DNA of 53,415 bases from Acidiferrobacteraceae bacterium (GTDB lineage: Bacteria; Pseudomonadota; Gammaproteobacteria; HyVt-429), in NCBI GenBank assembly GCA_011052015.1, contig DRJZ01000142.1, forward strand, positions 1 through 53,415, written 5' to 3'. Below the pieces are notes generated by a model. It had not been told where the DNA came from. It searched no databases and saw nothing but the letters and a program-made list of their open reading frames with translations. The position numbers and the translations under genes are program-made. Of this stretch, positions 42,820-52,537 are shown in pieces. Within the stretch, counting starts at the first letter, position 1, and each line of letters starts with the position of its first letter.

Positions 42820-44919
42820 ATGAAGCTTAAAACGATACTCATTTTTGCGCCGCTGGTGGTGTCGGTGATTTTGGTCCAGTCTTATTTCTGGGTACCCAGT
42901 TATGAGGTGCAAACGGTGGGCAATCCCACTCGGGTCGAGAAATTTATCAATTCGTCTATTGGTGATGCCAAGATACTCAACCCCATTATTGCGGCCGATG
43001 GAGCGAGTAGCGATATTACCACCTTGGTGTTTGAGGGCCTGTTGGATCTTGATGAGAATCTCAATCTGCGCGGCCGTCTTGCCACCGAATGGCAGGTTAC
43101 CGAGAAGGCCTACCTGATCGTTGTACCCGGCGCCAGTTTTGCCGATGGTAGCGCCGTAACGGCTATTACCCTGGAACAACGCCTGCGCCAGGCCATTGCA
43201 TCGGGGCTTGTGCCCGGCCTGAAAGATCAACTGTTGGATTTGCGCCGCATTGCAGCCGAAGAACGGGTTCAGGATGTGAGCCTGCCGGGCGAAAAGGGTG
43301 AAGTTCAAACTGTCAGAGTGCGTCTGCATCTACCCGCACGCATTCAGATTAGCCTCAAGGAGGTGGATCAGGACCTGTTCAAGAAGCTGGCTACCGTGAT
43401 TGGCCCCAAATATGCCGACAGCGCACCCTATGGACGTTGGATTGAAGTGGAACCCGCCAACATGCGTGAGGCGGTTAAACCTCAATTTTCCCAGTTGGTC
43501 CCTGTTTTCGAGCACAATCCCATTATCGAATTTAAATTACGTCAAGGTGTGCGTTTCCATGATGGCCATGAGTTTGATGCTGGGGACGTAAAATTCACCT
43601 ACGACGCGATCATGAATCCAAAGAATTTGTCACCCCGCACTTCTGATTTTGAGCCCATAAAGAGAATAGAAATAAGCGACCCTTACACGATCAAAGTGGT
43701 GTACAAACGTTTGTTTTCCCCTGCTATCAATGCCTGGATGATGGGCATTATCCCTGAGCACCTGCTCAATGATGCGGCCTTGAAAAAAGAGATGGATCGG
43801 CGAAACATATCAGCAGAACTGCGTGAAACGTTTGCTATGCGTGAAAGTGAGTTCAGCCGCAATCCGGTTGGCGTGGGTCCCTATCAATTTGTAGAGTGGC
43901 AAAGCGATGAGATGATTCACTTACAGCGTAACGAGGACTACTGGGAGGGTGCCCCCCAATATAAGGATTATTATTATCGCATCATTCCAGACAAGCTCAC
44001 TCAAGAAGTTGAATTTCGAAGCGGCGCAGTCGATCGTTATTCAGCCCGCCCCCATCAGATTGCTCGATATAAAAAAGACACGCGTTACCAAAGCTTCTCC
44101 AGTCTGGGTTTTGGCTATACATATATCGGATATAACAACAGACTGCCCCTGTTCAAAGACCCTCGATTACGCAAGGCCCTGGGTATGGCCATTGATGTGA
44201 AAGAAATTATTAAATACATACTCTATGATGAGGCCGAGCGTGTTACTGGTCCCTACCCCAAGAACACCCAGTGGTATGATCAATCCATTCCACCCCTGCC
44301 CTATGACCCGGCAGGGGCGATAAAACTGCTCAATGAGTTAGGTTGGAAAAAGAATGCAGACGGCTGGTTGGAAAAAGACGGCAAATTGCTGGAGTTTAAT
44401 TTGTTGACCAATAATGGAAATCCCATTCGCAAGGCCGTGGTGACCATTGCCCAGAATGCCTGGAAGAAGATTGGCGTAAAATGCAATACCCAGCTGTTTG
44501 AATGGGCAGTGTTTTTGCAGGACTTTATCAATCCAGGTAAGTTTGATGCTGTGGTGCTGGGTTGGAGCCTGAGCCAGGACCCCGATCTTTTTCAACTTTG
44601 GCATTCCAGTGAGGCAGGCCCGCAGAAATTAAATTTTGTGGGTTATAACAGCCCGCAGGCAGATGAACTGATTGTTCGGATTCGCAAAGAATACAATGTC
44701 GATAAACAACGTGAACTGACTCACCGATTACACCGGCAAATCGCCAATGATCAACCCTATACCTTTTTGTTCGCGCCACGGGTCACGGAGCTGTTAGACA
44801 AGAAGATTGTCATGATGGAAAAGGATGGCAGTTACTCCAAGATCAAACCCAGCAAGTCCGGACGTATTTATTATTCCTTTAACAAATGGAAAAAACTGGA
44901 ACATGCCCCAGAATTTTAA
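42820..44919 (+). CDS. ABC transporter peptide/nickel-type substrate-binding protein (SBP family 5)
   Basis: 699 aa; LRQGVRFHDGHEFDAGDVKFTYDAI; followed by permeases and ATPases. Confidence 0.92.
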   Translation: MKLKTILIFAPLVVSVILVQSYFWVPSYEVQTVGNPTRVEKFINSSIGDAKILNPIIAADGASSDITTLVFEGLLDLDENLNLRGRLATEWQVTEKAYLIVVPGASFADGSAVTAITLEQRLRQAIASGLVPGLKDQLLDLRRIAAEERVQDVSLPGEKGEVQTVRVRLHLPARIQISLKEVDQDLFKKLATVIGPKYADSAPYGRWIEVEPANMREAVKPQFSQLVPVFEHNPIIEFKLRQGVRFHDGHEFDAGDVKFTYDAIMNPKNLSPRTSDFEPIKRIEISDPYTIKVVYKRLFSPAINAWMMGIIPEHLLNDAALKKEMDRRNISAELRETFAMRESEFSRNPVGVGPYQFVEWQSDEMIHLQRNEDYWEGAPQYKDYYYRIIPDKLTQEVEFRSGAVDRYSARPHQIARYKKDTRYQSFSSLGFGYTYIGYNNRLPLFKDPRLRKALGMAIDVKEIIKYILYDEAERVTGPYPKNTQWYDQSIPPLPYDPAGAIKLLNELGWKKNADGWLEKDGKLLEFNLLTNNGNPIRKAVVTIAQNAWKKIGVKCNTQLFEWAVFLQDFINPGKFDAVVLGWSLSQDPDLFQLWHSSEAGPQKLNFVGYNSPQADELIVRIRKEYNVDKQRELTHRLHRQIANDQPYTFLFAPRVTELLDKKIVMMEKDGSYSKIKPSKSGRIYYSFNKWKKLEHAPEF

Positions 44920-44970
44920 TAAGCTTTTAAACAGGCGCTCAAAGAAACTGATGAAAAGGGATGTAGGCTA

Positions 44971-45933
44971 ATGTGGCCCTATATATTACGTAATCTACTA
45001 CAACGCCTGGTGCTTCTCTTTATTGTTTCGGTTATCGCCCATGGGGTGGTGCATTTGGCGCCGGGGGAGCCCACCGAAGTCGATCCTTCCAATCCACGCA
45101 TGAAGCCGGAGGATATCGTCAAAATTCGCAAGGCCTTCCATTTAGATGAACCCTTGCACTTGCAGTACGCCTATTGGATGCGGGATTTATTCAGCGGCGA
45201 GTTGAAATCTTTTAAAGACAGCCAGCCCGTGTTGCCCAAGATCTGGGATCGGTTTCTAAATTCTTTACCCCTGTTTATTCTGGCCACCATTATCATCTGG
45301 ACATTATCGTTCCCAACCGGGATACATGCGGCGGTGCGGCGAGGGTCTGTCTATGATCGAAGTACCACCTTTATTGCCTATACCCTGATCTCGGTGCCCG
45401 GGTTTTTTCTGTCCTATCTGGCGATCCTGTGGGTTGTCTCCGTACTGGGGGTGCCGGTGATTGGCATGCGCACATTTGGCATGGAAGATGCCTTGCCACT
45501 TTTCCGTGGTATGGATCGGCTCTGGCATTTGGTCGTCCCGTCTTTGATGACCGCCCTGGGCGGTATCGCAGTATTGTCTCGTTATGTGCGTTCGCAAATG
45601 CTGGAGGTGATTGGCCAGGACTATGTGCGCACTGCCCGCGCCAAGGGCCTGCCCGAAGATCAGGTCATCTATCGGCATGCACTGCGCAATGCCTTGTTGC
45701 CCTTCGTCACTATGTTTGGATTTTTGCTGCCCGGTCTTATCGGTGGTTCGGTCATCTTTGAGCAAATCTTCGCCTGGCCCGGTCTGGGGCGGCTGGGTTA
45801 TGACGCTATTTTGTCCCGTGATTTTCCGGTGATACTGACCATCAACTTTATTGCCGCCGCCCTCACCCTGGCGGGGACCTTCATGTCCGATTTGTTATAT
45901 GCGGCGGTAGACCCGCGAATCCGGTTGCATTGA
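44971..45933 (+). CDS. ABC transporter permease (DppB/OppB-like)
   Basis: 320 aa; QDYVRTARAKGLPEDQVIYRHALRNALLP EAA-loop. Confidence 0.94.
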   Translation: MWPYILRNLLQRLVLLFIVSVIAHGVVHLAPGEPTEVDPSNPRMKPEDIVKIRKAFHLDEPLHLQYAYWMRDLFSGELKSFKDSQPVLPKIWDRFLNSLPLFILATIIIWTLSFPTGIHAAVRRGSVYDRSTTFIAYTLISVPGFFLSYLAILWVVSVLGVPVIGMRTFGMEDALPLFRGMDRLWHLVVPSLMTALGGIAVLSRYVRSQMLEVIGQDYVRTARAKGLPEDQVIYRHALRNALLPFVTMFGFLLPGLIGGSVIFEQIFAWPGLGRLGYDAILSRDFPVILTINFIAAALTLAGTFMSDLLYAAVDPRIRLH

Positions 45934-45935
45934 TC

Positions 45936-46916
45936 ATGGCCGAAGCACTAAGAAACATGCAGGGCGAGCCGGACAAGGCTGCACAATCCATGACGCACGA
46001 GACGCCATTTGAGGAATTCTGGAAACTCTTTAAGCGGGACCGCCTGGCCATGGTGGGGCTGGGGGTGTTGGTCTTGTTATTGTTCATGGCGGTTGCCGGC
46101 AAGGCCCTGACCGAGTGGTGGGTGGTGTTCGATCCTGCTGCGGTAAATCTGGTGGATAAGTTTAAGTCCCCTTTTTCCCAGGCCTCTGCGCTGGTCCCTG
46201 CCGACGTAAGGCCCCTGGCGGGAATTTATCTGTTGGGCACCGATGAATTGGGCCGGGATGTCTTTGCGCGCATGTTGCAAGGTTCGTTTGTTTCCTTGTC
46301 CATTGGTTTTGTGGCGGTGGGCATATCCGTTTTTATTGGGATTTTGTTGGGGGGGTTGGCGGGTTACTATGGCAACCTGCGCCTGGGTATTATGACAGTC
46401 GATACGCTTATCATGCGTTTTACCGACGTGATGCTCAGCTTTCCTACATTTTTCCTCATCCTGACAGCCGTGGCGCTTTTGCCGCCCAGCATTTACAACA
46501 TCATGATCATCATTGGCATTACCAGTTGGATGGGCACGACCCGTTTTGTGCGCGCCGAATTTCTCGCCTTGCGTGAACAGGATTTTGTAGTGGCGGCCCG
46601 GGCCATGGGCCTGCCCGAGCGCCGCATCATATTTTTGCATATGGTCCCCAACGCCATCGCCCCGGTATTGGTATCGGCCACCATCGGGGTGGCCAGTGCC
46701 ATCCTGACCGAATCGGCATTGAGTTTTCTGGGCTTTGGTGTGCAGCCCCCGTTCGCAACCTGGGGCAATATCCTGTCCGATGGCAAAGGTTTTATCTTCG
46801 ATGCCCCCTGGCTGTTTTTTATTCCGGGCATTGCCATCCTGGTAGTGGTACTCGCCTTTAATCTGGTAGGCGAGGGCATGCGTGAGGCCCTCAACCCCAA
46901 ATTGCGGAGGCGCTAG
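45936..46916 (+). CDS. ABC transporter permease (DppC/OppC-like)
   Basis: LLGTDELGRDVFARML; QDFVVAARAMGLPERRIIFLHMVPNAIAPV. Confidence 0.94.
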   Translation: MAEALRNMQGEPDKAAQSMTHETPFEEFWKLFKRDRLAMVGLGVLVLLLFMAVAGKALTEWWVVFDPAAVNLVDKFKSPFSQASALVPADVRPLAGIYLLGTDELGRDVFARMLQGSFVSLSIGFVAVGISVFIGILLGGLAGYYGNLRLGIMTVDTLIMRFTDVMLSFPTFFLILTAVALLPPSIYNIMIIIGITSWMGTTRFVRAEFLALREQDFVVAARAMGLPERRIIFLHMVPNAIAPVLVSATIGVASAILTESALSFLGFGVQPPFATWGNILSDGKGFIFDAPWLFFIPGIAILVVVLAFNLVGEGMREALNPKLRRR

Positions 46917-47926
46917 TGGCCACGTCCGAGCCCGTTAGGCAAACCGACCCAGCACTTATACTGGATGTGACTGCGCTTAGCGTCTCCTTTGGCACCGAGC
47001 AAGGCCGGGTCAATGTGGTGCGTGACGTGGGATTTCAGATCCGTGCCGGTGAAACGGTGGCCCTGGTGGGGGAGTCGGGCTGTGGCAAGTCGGTTACCGC
47101 CCTGGCCATTATGGGGCTGATTGATTACCCCGGTCGTGTCGATAGCGGCAGCATTCGTTTGTTGGGAGACGAGATCATCAACATGCCCACGGCACAATTG
47201 CAGGCCATACGGGGTCGGCGTGTGGGGATGATCTTTCAGGAGCCCATGACCTCCCTCAATCCGGTTTTTACCATTGGCAACCAAATCGGTGAGGTTTTGA
47301 TCAATCACTTCGGCGGCAGCGAGGCAGCGGTGCGCGAACAGGTCCTGGAATTGTTGGCAAAGGTCGGGATCTCGTCGCCCCAACAACGTATTAATCAGTA
47401 TCCCCATGAACTATCCGGCGGTATGAAGCAACGGGTGATGATTGCCATGGCCCTGGCCTGTAAACCCGACCTGCTCATCGCCGATGAACCGACCACTGCG
47501 CTGGATGTCACCATTCAGGCCCAGATCCTGGCCTTGCTCAAGGAACTTCAAGACGAGATGGGCATGGCCGTATTGCTGATTACCCATAACTTGGGGGTCG
47601 TTGCACACTTCGCCAGCCAGGTAATGGTGATGTACGCCGGTGAGATTGTGGAACGGGCGGCGGTCAGGCCGCTGTTTAAATCGCCCAGCCATCCCTATAC
47701 CCGGGCCCTGCTCGAATCGATCCCCACACCGGCCCAACATGGACGTCCGTTGGCATGCATTGTGGGTACCGTACCCTCACCCTTTGAATTTCCCTCCGGC
47801 TGTCGGTTCTCCACCCGCTGTTCCAGGGTCATGGCGCGTTGTCATAGTGAACACCCCAATCTCGTAACAGTCGCAGATGGACAGCAAGCGGCCTGTTGGT
47901 TGAACGAAGAGGGCGCCATCCTATGA
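46916..47926 (+). CDS. ABC transporter ATP-binding protein (DppD/OppD-like), GTG start
   Basis: [40 protein letters not shown]-terminal oligopeptide domain. Confidence 0.95.
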   Translation: MATSEPVRQTDPALILDVTALSVSFGTEQGRVNVVRDVGFQIRAGETVALVGESGCGKSVTALAIMGLIDYPGRVDSGSIRLLGDEIINMPTAQLQAIRGRRVGMIFQEPMTSLNPVFTIGNQIGEVLINHFGGSEAAVREQVLELLAKVGISSPQQRINQYPHELSGGMKQRVMIAMALACKPDLLIADEPTTALDVTIQAQILALLKELQDEMGMAVLLITHNLGVVAHFASQVMVMYAGEIVERAAVRPLFKSPSHPYTRALLESIPTPAQHGRPLACIVGTVPSPFEFPSGCRFSTRCSRVMARCHSEHPNLVTVADGQQAACWLNEEGAIL

Positions 47927-48924
47927 ACCTGCAAGTATCAAAAGATACTGATACACCCTTGCTGAAGGTAGAGCGGCTGAGCAAACATTTTCCGGTACGC
48001 AGTGGTTTTTTATCCCGTGTCACCGATTGGGTGCAGGCCGTCGATGAAGTGTCATTTGAAGTTTATCCTGGAGAAACTCTGGGACTGGTGGGCGAGTCGG
48101 GGTGCGGTAAGACCACCGCGGCCCGGTGTCTGTTGCGGCTTATCGAACCCACCTCGGGGCGGATCCAGTTCGATGGTGAGGACCTTATCGGTCTGGGCCG
48201 TGAGGCCCTGCGCACCATGCGTCAACACATGCAGATTATATTTCAGGATCCTTATAGCTCGCTTAACCCGCGTATGAGCGTGGGCAATATTATCGGTGAA
48301 GCCCTGCGGGTCCACGGTATGGCCAAAGGTAAGGAATATGATCAGCGTATCAGCGAACTGCTGGAACGGGTTGGCCTGATTGCAGATGCACGGCGCCGTT
48401 ATCCCCATGAGTTTTCCGGTGGTCAGCGCCAGCGTATCGGCATCGCCCGGGCCCTGGCCTTAAATCCCAAGTTCATCGTCTGTGATGAGGCGGTATCCGC
48501 CCTGGATGTGTCCATTCAGGCACAGATCATCAATCTGTTAAAGGCCTTGCAGGAAGAATTTGGCATGGCCTACCTGTTTATTGCCCACGATCTCAATGTA
48601 GTGCACCACATCGCCGACCGGGTGGCGGTGATGTATCTGGGCAAGGTGGTGGAGATGGCGCCGGTGGACAAACTATTTGCCTCCCCCATGCACCCCTATA
48701 CCCAGGCCCTCATCGCCGCCAACCCCATCCCCGACCCCGACGTTAGCCATGATGTGGTGCCCCTAAACGGTGACGTGCCATCGCCGCTCCATCCCCCCAG
48801 TGGTTGCCGATTTCACACCCGTTGTCCCCAGGCTATGGATCAGTGTCGTAGTGTTGAGCCTAAACTCAACCAGACCGGCGAAGGCCGCCAAGCCCATGGG
48901 GTGTGGTGCCATTTGTATAGTTAG
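47923..48924 (+). CDS. ABC transporter ATP-binding protein (DppF/OppF-like)
   Basis: [45 protein letters not shown] at MNLQVSKD. Confidence 0.95.
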   Translation: MNLQVSKDTDTPLLKVERLSKHFPVRSGFLSRVTDWVQAVDEVSFEVYPGETLGLVGESGCGKTTAARCLLRLIEPTSGRIQFDGEDLIGLGREALRTMRQHMQIIFQDPYSSLNPRMSVGNIIGEALRVHGMAKGKEYDQRISELLERVGLIADARRRYPHEFSGGQRQRIGIARALALNPKFIVCDEAVSALDVSIQAQIINLLKALQEEFGMAYLFIAHDLNVVHHIADRVAVMYLGKVVEMAPVDKLFASPMHPYTQALIAANPIPDPDVSHDVVPLNGDVPSPLHPPSGCRFHTRCPQAMDQCRSVEPKLNQTGEGRQAHGVWCHLYS

Positions 48925-49099
48925 GAAACCTCTGGTTAATTCGTCGTTCCGGCCGTAGCGAAGTAGAGAGCCAGAATCCAGGGTTAATAAATCAACAGCT
49001 TATTGGACATCCTGGGTGGGGCATCACGCGTAACCACCCGTTAGATTAAAAAACACGGGCTTACTGAGAAGTTACATGTCCTGGTTTCCACAAATCTTT

Positions 49100-49129
49100 C
49101 CAGGTATGGCAATATGTGTCCATATTCGG
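49100..49129. repeat. Palindromic repeat copy 1 (CCAGGTATGG-CAATATGTGT-CCATATTCGG)
   Basis: Degenerate copy of the 30-nt palindrome also at 50349 and 51030. Confidence 0.75.
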
Positions 49130-49181
49130 AAAGACTGGCCATATCTGGAGATGCGCACAAAGGTATATAGAGATATTTAAA

Positions 49182-49439
49182 ATGCCAACTATACTGTTAC
49201 AATTAGGATGGCGACTTTTCTTCTATGCTAATGAAGGGGCTGAGCCAATTCACGTACATTGCCGAAAAGGTGATATGGAATGCAAGTACTGGATTGATAT
49301 AGACAATTATGATATACGCCAAGCATATTCATATGGCATATCACCTCGAGATAATAAGCAAATCAGGAAAATAATATTTGAGCATTTCGATTACATTGTG
49401 GAGCAATGGCAAGAATTTCAAGCGAGGCGCCGGACATGA
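49182..49439 (+). CDS. DUF4160 domain protein
   Basis: MPTILLQLGWRLFFYANEGAEPIHVHCRKGDMECKYWID; ATG at 49182 preferred over 49116. Confidence 0.85.
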   Translation: MPTILLQLGWRLFFYANEGAEPIHVHCRKGDMECKYWIDIDNYDIRQAYSYGISPRDNKQIRKIIFEHFDYIVEQWQEFQARRRT

Positions 49440-49693
49440 ATCTATATCACGAAGTTAAAAGTGTAAAAATAGAGAAAGGAAATTTAAGTGCAATTATTGA
49501 TGGCAGTAAAATTCAACTAGATCTAAAAGATGTCTCTGATTTATTGGAAGCAGCAACAGAGGAAGAGCAAAATACATTTCAAATATCGCCGTCGGGTTAT
49601 GGAATACACTGGCCATTAATTGATGAGGACATATCAATAGATGGTTTATTGGGTATTGAGCACCATCCTCATTCCAATCGGAAAAGCGCATAA
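49436..49693 (+). CDS. DUF2442 domain protein
   Basis: MNLYHEVKSVKIEKGNLSAIIDG...QISPSGYGIHWPLIDEDISIDGLLG; partner of DUF4160, start overlaps its stop. Confidence 0.8.
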   Translation: MNLYHEVKSVKIEKGNLSAIIDGSKIQLDLKDVSDLLEAATEEEQNTFQISPSGYGIHWPLIDEDISIDGLLGIEHHPHSNRKSA

Positions 49694-49807
49694 CCAAGAA
49701 AATCCAACGGACGGCAAAAAGCGCCGCCGCTAATTTGCAACGTCATTGTGCTGAAGAAACTTCGATGAATTTTTCAAAATAGTGAAGAGAAGTAGGTTGG
49801 AGGAAAA

Positions 49808-50008
49808 ATGGATCCTGAGAAAATAATGGCTGGCATTTCAAAAGAAATCGATGTCGCCTTGAAAGCAATGGGAAAAGCAAAGACCCCAGAGGAGAAACTG
49901 ACACATAGTGAAACAGTAAAGAATCTATGCGAATCACTCGGGGTATTCCTTAATTTAATGAGCGATATGATGCCTTACCATGACGATGGTGAACCAATCC
50001 CATTTTAA
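49808..50008 (+). CDS. Small hypothetical protein
   Basis: 66 aa ORF with AGGTTGGAGG upstream. Confidence 0.5.
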   Translation: MDPEKIMAGISKEIDVALKAMGKAKTPEEKLTHSETVKNLCESLGVFLNLMSDMMPYHDDGEPIPF

Positions 50009-50070
50009 ACAAACCGAGGATCAGCGAAAAAGTATCATTCCAAAGCTCAGAGATCTTGCAAACGCATAAA

Positions 50071-50250
50071 AAATTTGGCATGGCCTATCTGTTTATTGCC
50101 CACGATCTTAATGTGGTGCACCACATCGCCGACCGGGTGGCGGTGATGTGTCTGGGCAAGGTGGTGGAAATGGCATCCGTGGGTAAGCTGTTTGCATCCT
50201 TCATGCACCCCTATACTCAGGCACTTATTGCCGCCAACCCCATCCCTGCT
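50071..50250 (+). pseudogene. Duplicated fragment of the DppF-like ATPase
   Basis: [58 protein letters not shown] matches the C-terminal part of 47923..48924; no Walker A or signature motif. Confidence 0.9.
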
Positions 50251-50348
50251 GCTGACGGTCCTGGATGGAGTATCACACGCAGCTACCCGTTAGGTTGGAA
50301 AGCACGAACTGATTAAGAAGTTACATGTTCTGGTTTCTACTAACCATT

Positions 50349-50378
50349 CCAGATATGGCAATATGTGTCCATATCTGG
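50349..50378. repeat. Palindromic repeat copy 2 (CCAGATATGG-CAATATGTGT-CCATATCTGG)
   Basis: Perfect 10-bp inverted arms, 10-nt loop. Confidence 0.85.
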
Positions 50379-50420
50379 ATATGATAGGTCTAGATTTGGA
50401 AAGTACGTTCAATAACAATG

Positions 50421-50744
50421 TTAGCCGCCTATGAGCGTAAAAGTACCTGGTTTAACGGAAGCAATCGAATTGAGGAATTCTGGGATGAGTGGTGCTAAAT
50501 CAGAAAGGCGGTTAGTGGTGCTTCGCAGGACAACGACTGCAATATCATATTTTGATAGATTTTGCTGGGAGGGGAGGTTCTGGTCAATGGTAATAAAGAT
50601 GTCGAACTCGTGTTGGGCTTTGGTTAGGAGGTTACTGTTGTTTAATCCAGCCCAACCGGCTTCGGGCACTGTTGAAACTTCATGGCCAGTGATTTCCCTG
50701 GCGAGACGTCGGTCGATACATTCGTCAATTAATATTTTAGGCAC
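50421..50744 (-). CDS. DUF5615-type PIN-like toxin candidate
   Basis: MPKILIDECIDRRLAREITGHEVSTVPEAGWAGLNNSNLL...DIFITIDQNLPSQQNL. Confidence 0.8.
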   Translation of the reverse strand: MPKILIDECIDRRLAREITGHEVSTVPEAGWAGLNNSNLLTKAQHEFDIFITIDQNLPSQQNLSKYDIAVVVLRSTTNRLSDLAPLIPEFLNSIASVKPGTFTLIGG

Positions 50745-50946
50745 TTTCCAGAAACCGTTCCTTGGTCTCTTCGAGAAAAGCGATGACTTGAGCTTTGGTC
50801 ACTGTTGGAAATCCTTCCAGGAAATCCGAAATGGACTGTCCAGCTTCGAGATACTCAATGAGTGTCTGCAATGGAATCCGTGTGCCGATAAACACTGGCG
50901 TACCGCTCAAGATATCTGGATCAGAGGTAATGATATTGGATTTCAT
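50737..50946 (-). CDS. DUF433 antitoxin-like protein
   Basis: ITSDPDILSGTPVFIGTRIPLQTLIEYLEAGQSISDFLEGFPTVTKAQVIAFLE; overlaps the toxin ORF. Confidence 0.87.
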   Translation of the reverse strand: MKSNIITSDPDILSGTPVFIGTRIPLQTLIEYLEAGQSISDFLEGFPTVTKAQVIAFLEETKERFLESA

Positions 50947-51029
50947 GCTTAATAGAGTGTACAGAAAAGGGGATAAATATCAATATGGCAGAAACAACTT
51001 ACTGGACGCCCTGATTTTTACGGAACTTT

Positions 51030-51059
51030 CCAGATATGGCAATATGTGTCCATATCTGG
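51030..51059. repeat. Palindromic repeat copy 3 (CCAGATATGG-CAATATGTGT-CCATATCTGG)
   Basis: Identical to copy 2. Confidence 0.85.
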
Positions 51060-51131
51060 AAAGAACTGGCTATATCTGGAACTATATGTCCAAACATGGA
51101 AAGTGTGTTTAATAACAATGTTATCTAAAAA

Positions 51132-51862
51132 ATGAAATCACTACACGAAACATATTCTGCAATATCAGATATTATTGGGGCCAAGTTGAATCTTTTGAAT
51201 CGGTTCAGCTGGTTGAGACATATCGCAAATATCTGAAGCCAAATAAAGTGGAAATTATACTTCTTGCTGAATCCCATGTGTTTACTGATGATTCAGATCG
51301 CGAGATTTCTATCCCAGAAATTGAGGCTCTTCCTGGTTACCCAAACCAATATGCTCGTTTTGTATATTGCCTTGGTTATGGTGAAAGAAATTTAACAAAA
51401 AATAAACTTCACCCAAAACGTGATGGTACTCCTCCATTCTGGAAAATTTTCTTCAGCTGCAACAATCTAATCAATTCTTCTCAAGGCTTTAGCCCTATCC
51501 TAAGAAAAACACCTTTTGAACAAAGATTGAATAATAAAATCAACCTCCTTAAGGCACTAAAAGAAAAGGGAATTTGGCTTGTCGACACAAGTATAGTAGG
51601 CTTATACAAAAACGGTAAGAAAGTTCCAGGCATGTTTCAAGCAATGGAAAAATCATGGCATCTCTATACCTGTGATGTCGTAAAGTCAGCATCACCAAAT
51701 CATATTATTTGTGTCGGTAAAGGTGTTGCTGGTGTGGTGAAAAATGATCTTCAAAAACATTTTCCAAATAATTATTCTGTGGTTTCGCAACCGACAGCTT
51801 TTCTTTCATCAGAAGAACACATGGAAAACTTCAAGCATTTCAGTAAAATTTGCTACAAATGA
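51132..51862 (+). pseudogene. Hypothetical protein gene with an apparent 1-nt frameshift near 51170-51185
   Basis: ATG at 51132 (MKSLHETYSAISDI) runs into the -1/+1 frame WGQVESFESVQLVETYRKYLKPNKVEIILLAES, which continues the 51248..51862 ORF. Confidence 0.6.
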
Positions 51863-51905
51863 ATGAACACAATCTACCAAAAGCACTTGAAGGGAATAGT
51901 GAAGC

Positions 51906-52442
51906 ATGCAGACACTTATTATCATTGCATTTGGTGAACTCTCCGACGTGCACTGGAAGGAAGAAGTCGCGGCAGAGGAGACACGAGTGCGCAAGCGAAT
52001 CGCGTCTTATAAAGGTAAGCCTCCCTTGGAGGCTGAGGTTGCCGCAAGGAATATCGGGCGCGGAGCCGATTGGCTGATCTTGGCTATCTCTTTTGGGGCT
52101 GCCACCATTGCTATTTCGGAAGTGCATAAGAAAGTCCGCGAGAGCATCGAAGAATGGATTCGAATGTATCGGGAACTACGTGCATTCTTCAGCTGGATCG
52201 TGGAAGGGCGACACGCCCTTTATCCAGACGAGTATCTCTTCCTGCAGGCTATCGAGACGCTGGTGGAGCAGTTGGTTTTGGAGAGCATGGAATTCAAAGG
52301 GATGGCGAGAATTCCCGAAGCTAATCCGGATCGCCAGGGCCGCGAAGCGCTGATATTTTCGTTTGGCGACAGCCGCAAATTGCTACAAGTGGCAATAGCC
52401 AGAAGCGGCGAGGTTTTGTGGCAAAATTCGGTGGAATTGTAG
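51906..52442 (+). CDS. Hypothetical protein (gene cassette)
   Basis: 178 aa ORF; followed 7 nt later by an attC-like site. Confidence 0.65.
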   Translation: MQTLIIIAFGELSDVHWKEEVAAEETRVRKRIASYKGKPPLEAEVAARNIGRGADWLILAISFGAATIAISEVHKKVRESIEEWIRMYRELRAFFSWIVEGRHALYPDEYLFLQAIETLVEQLVLESMEFKGMARIPEANPDRQGREALIFSFGDSRKLLQVAIARSGEVLWQNSVEL

Positions 52443-52449
52443 AGTTTTG

Positions 52450-52524
52450 GCCTAACCATTGCGTCCAGCCGACCGCCTGCGTCGCTGCCACTCCTTCGGC
52501 GTCGGCTGAGGCAAAACGTTATAA
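52450..52524 (+). other. Integron attC-like recombination site
   Basis: GCCTAAC ... CCAGCCGAC ... GTCGGCTG ... AACGTTATAAG; folded arms pair with extrahelical bases as in attC. Confidence 0.6.
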
Positions 52525-52537
52525 GGTCTAAAAATAC

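Noticed and set aside
46077-46640. 187-aa minus-strand ORF in the ABC permease gene
   Set aside because: His/Gln-rich antisense translation typical of shadow ORFs over hydrophobic proteins.
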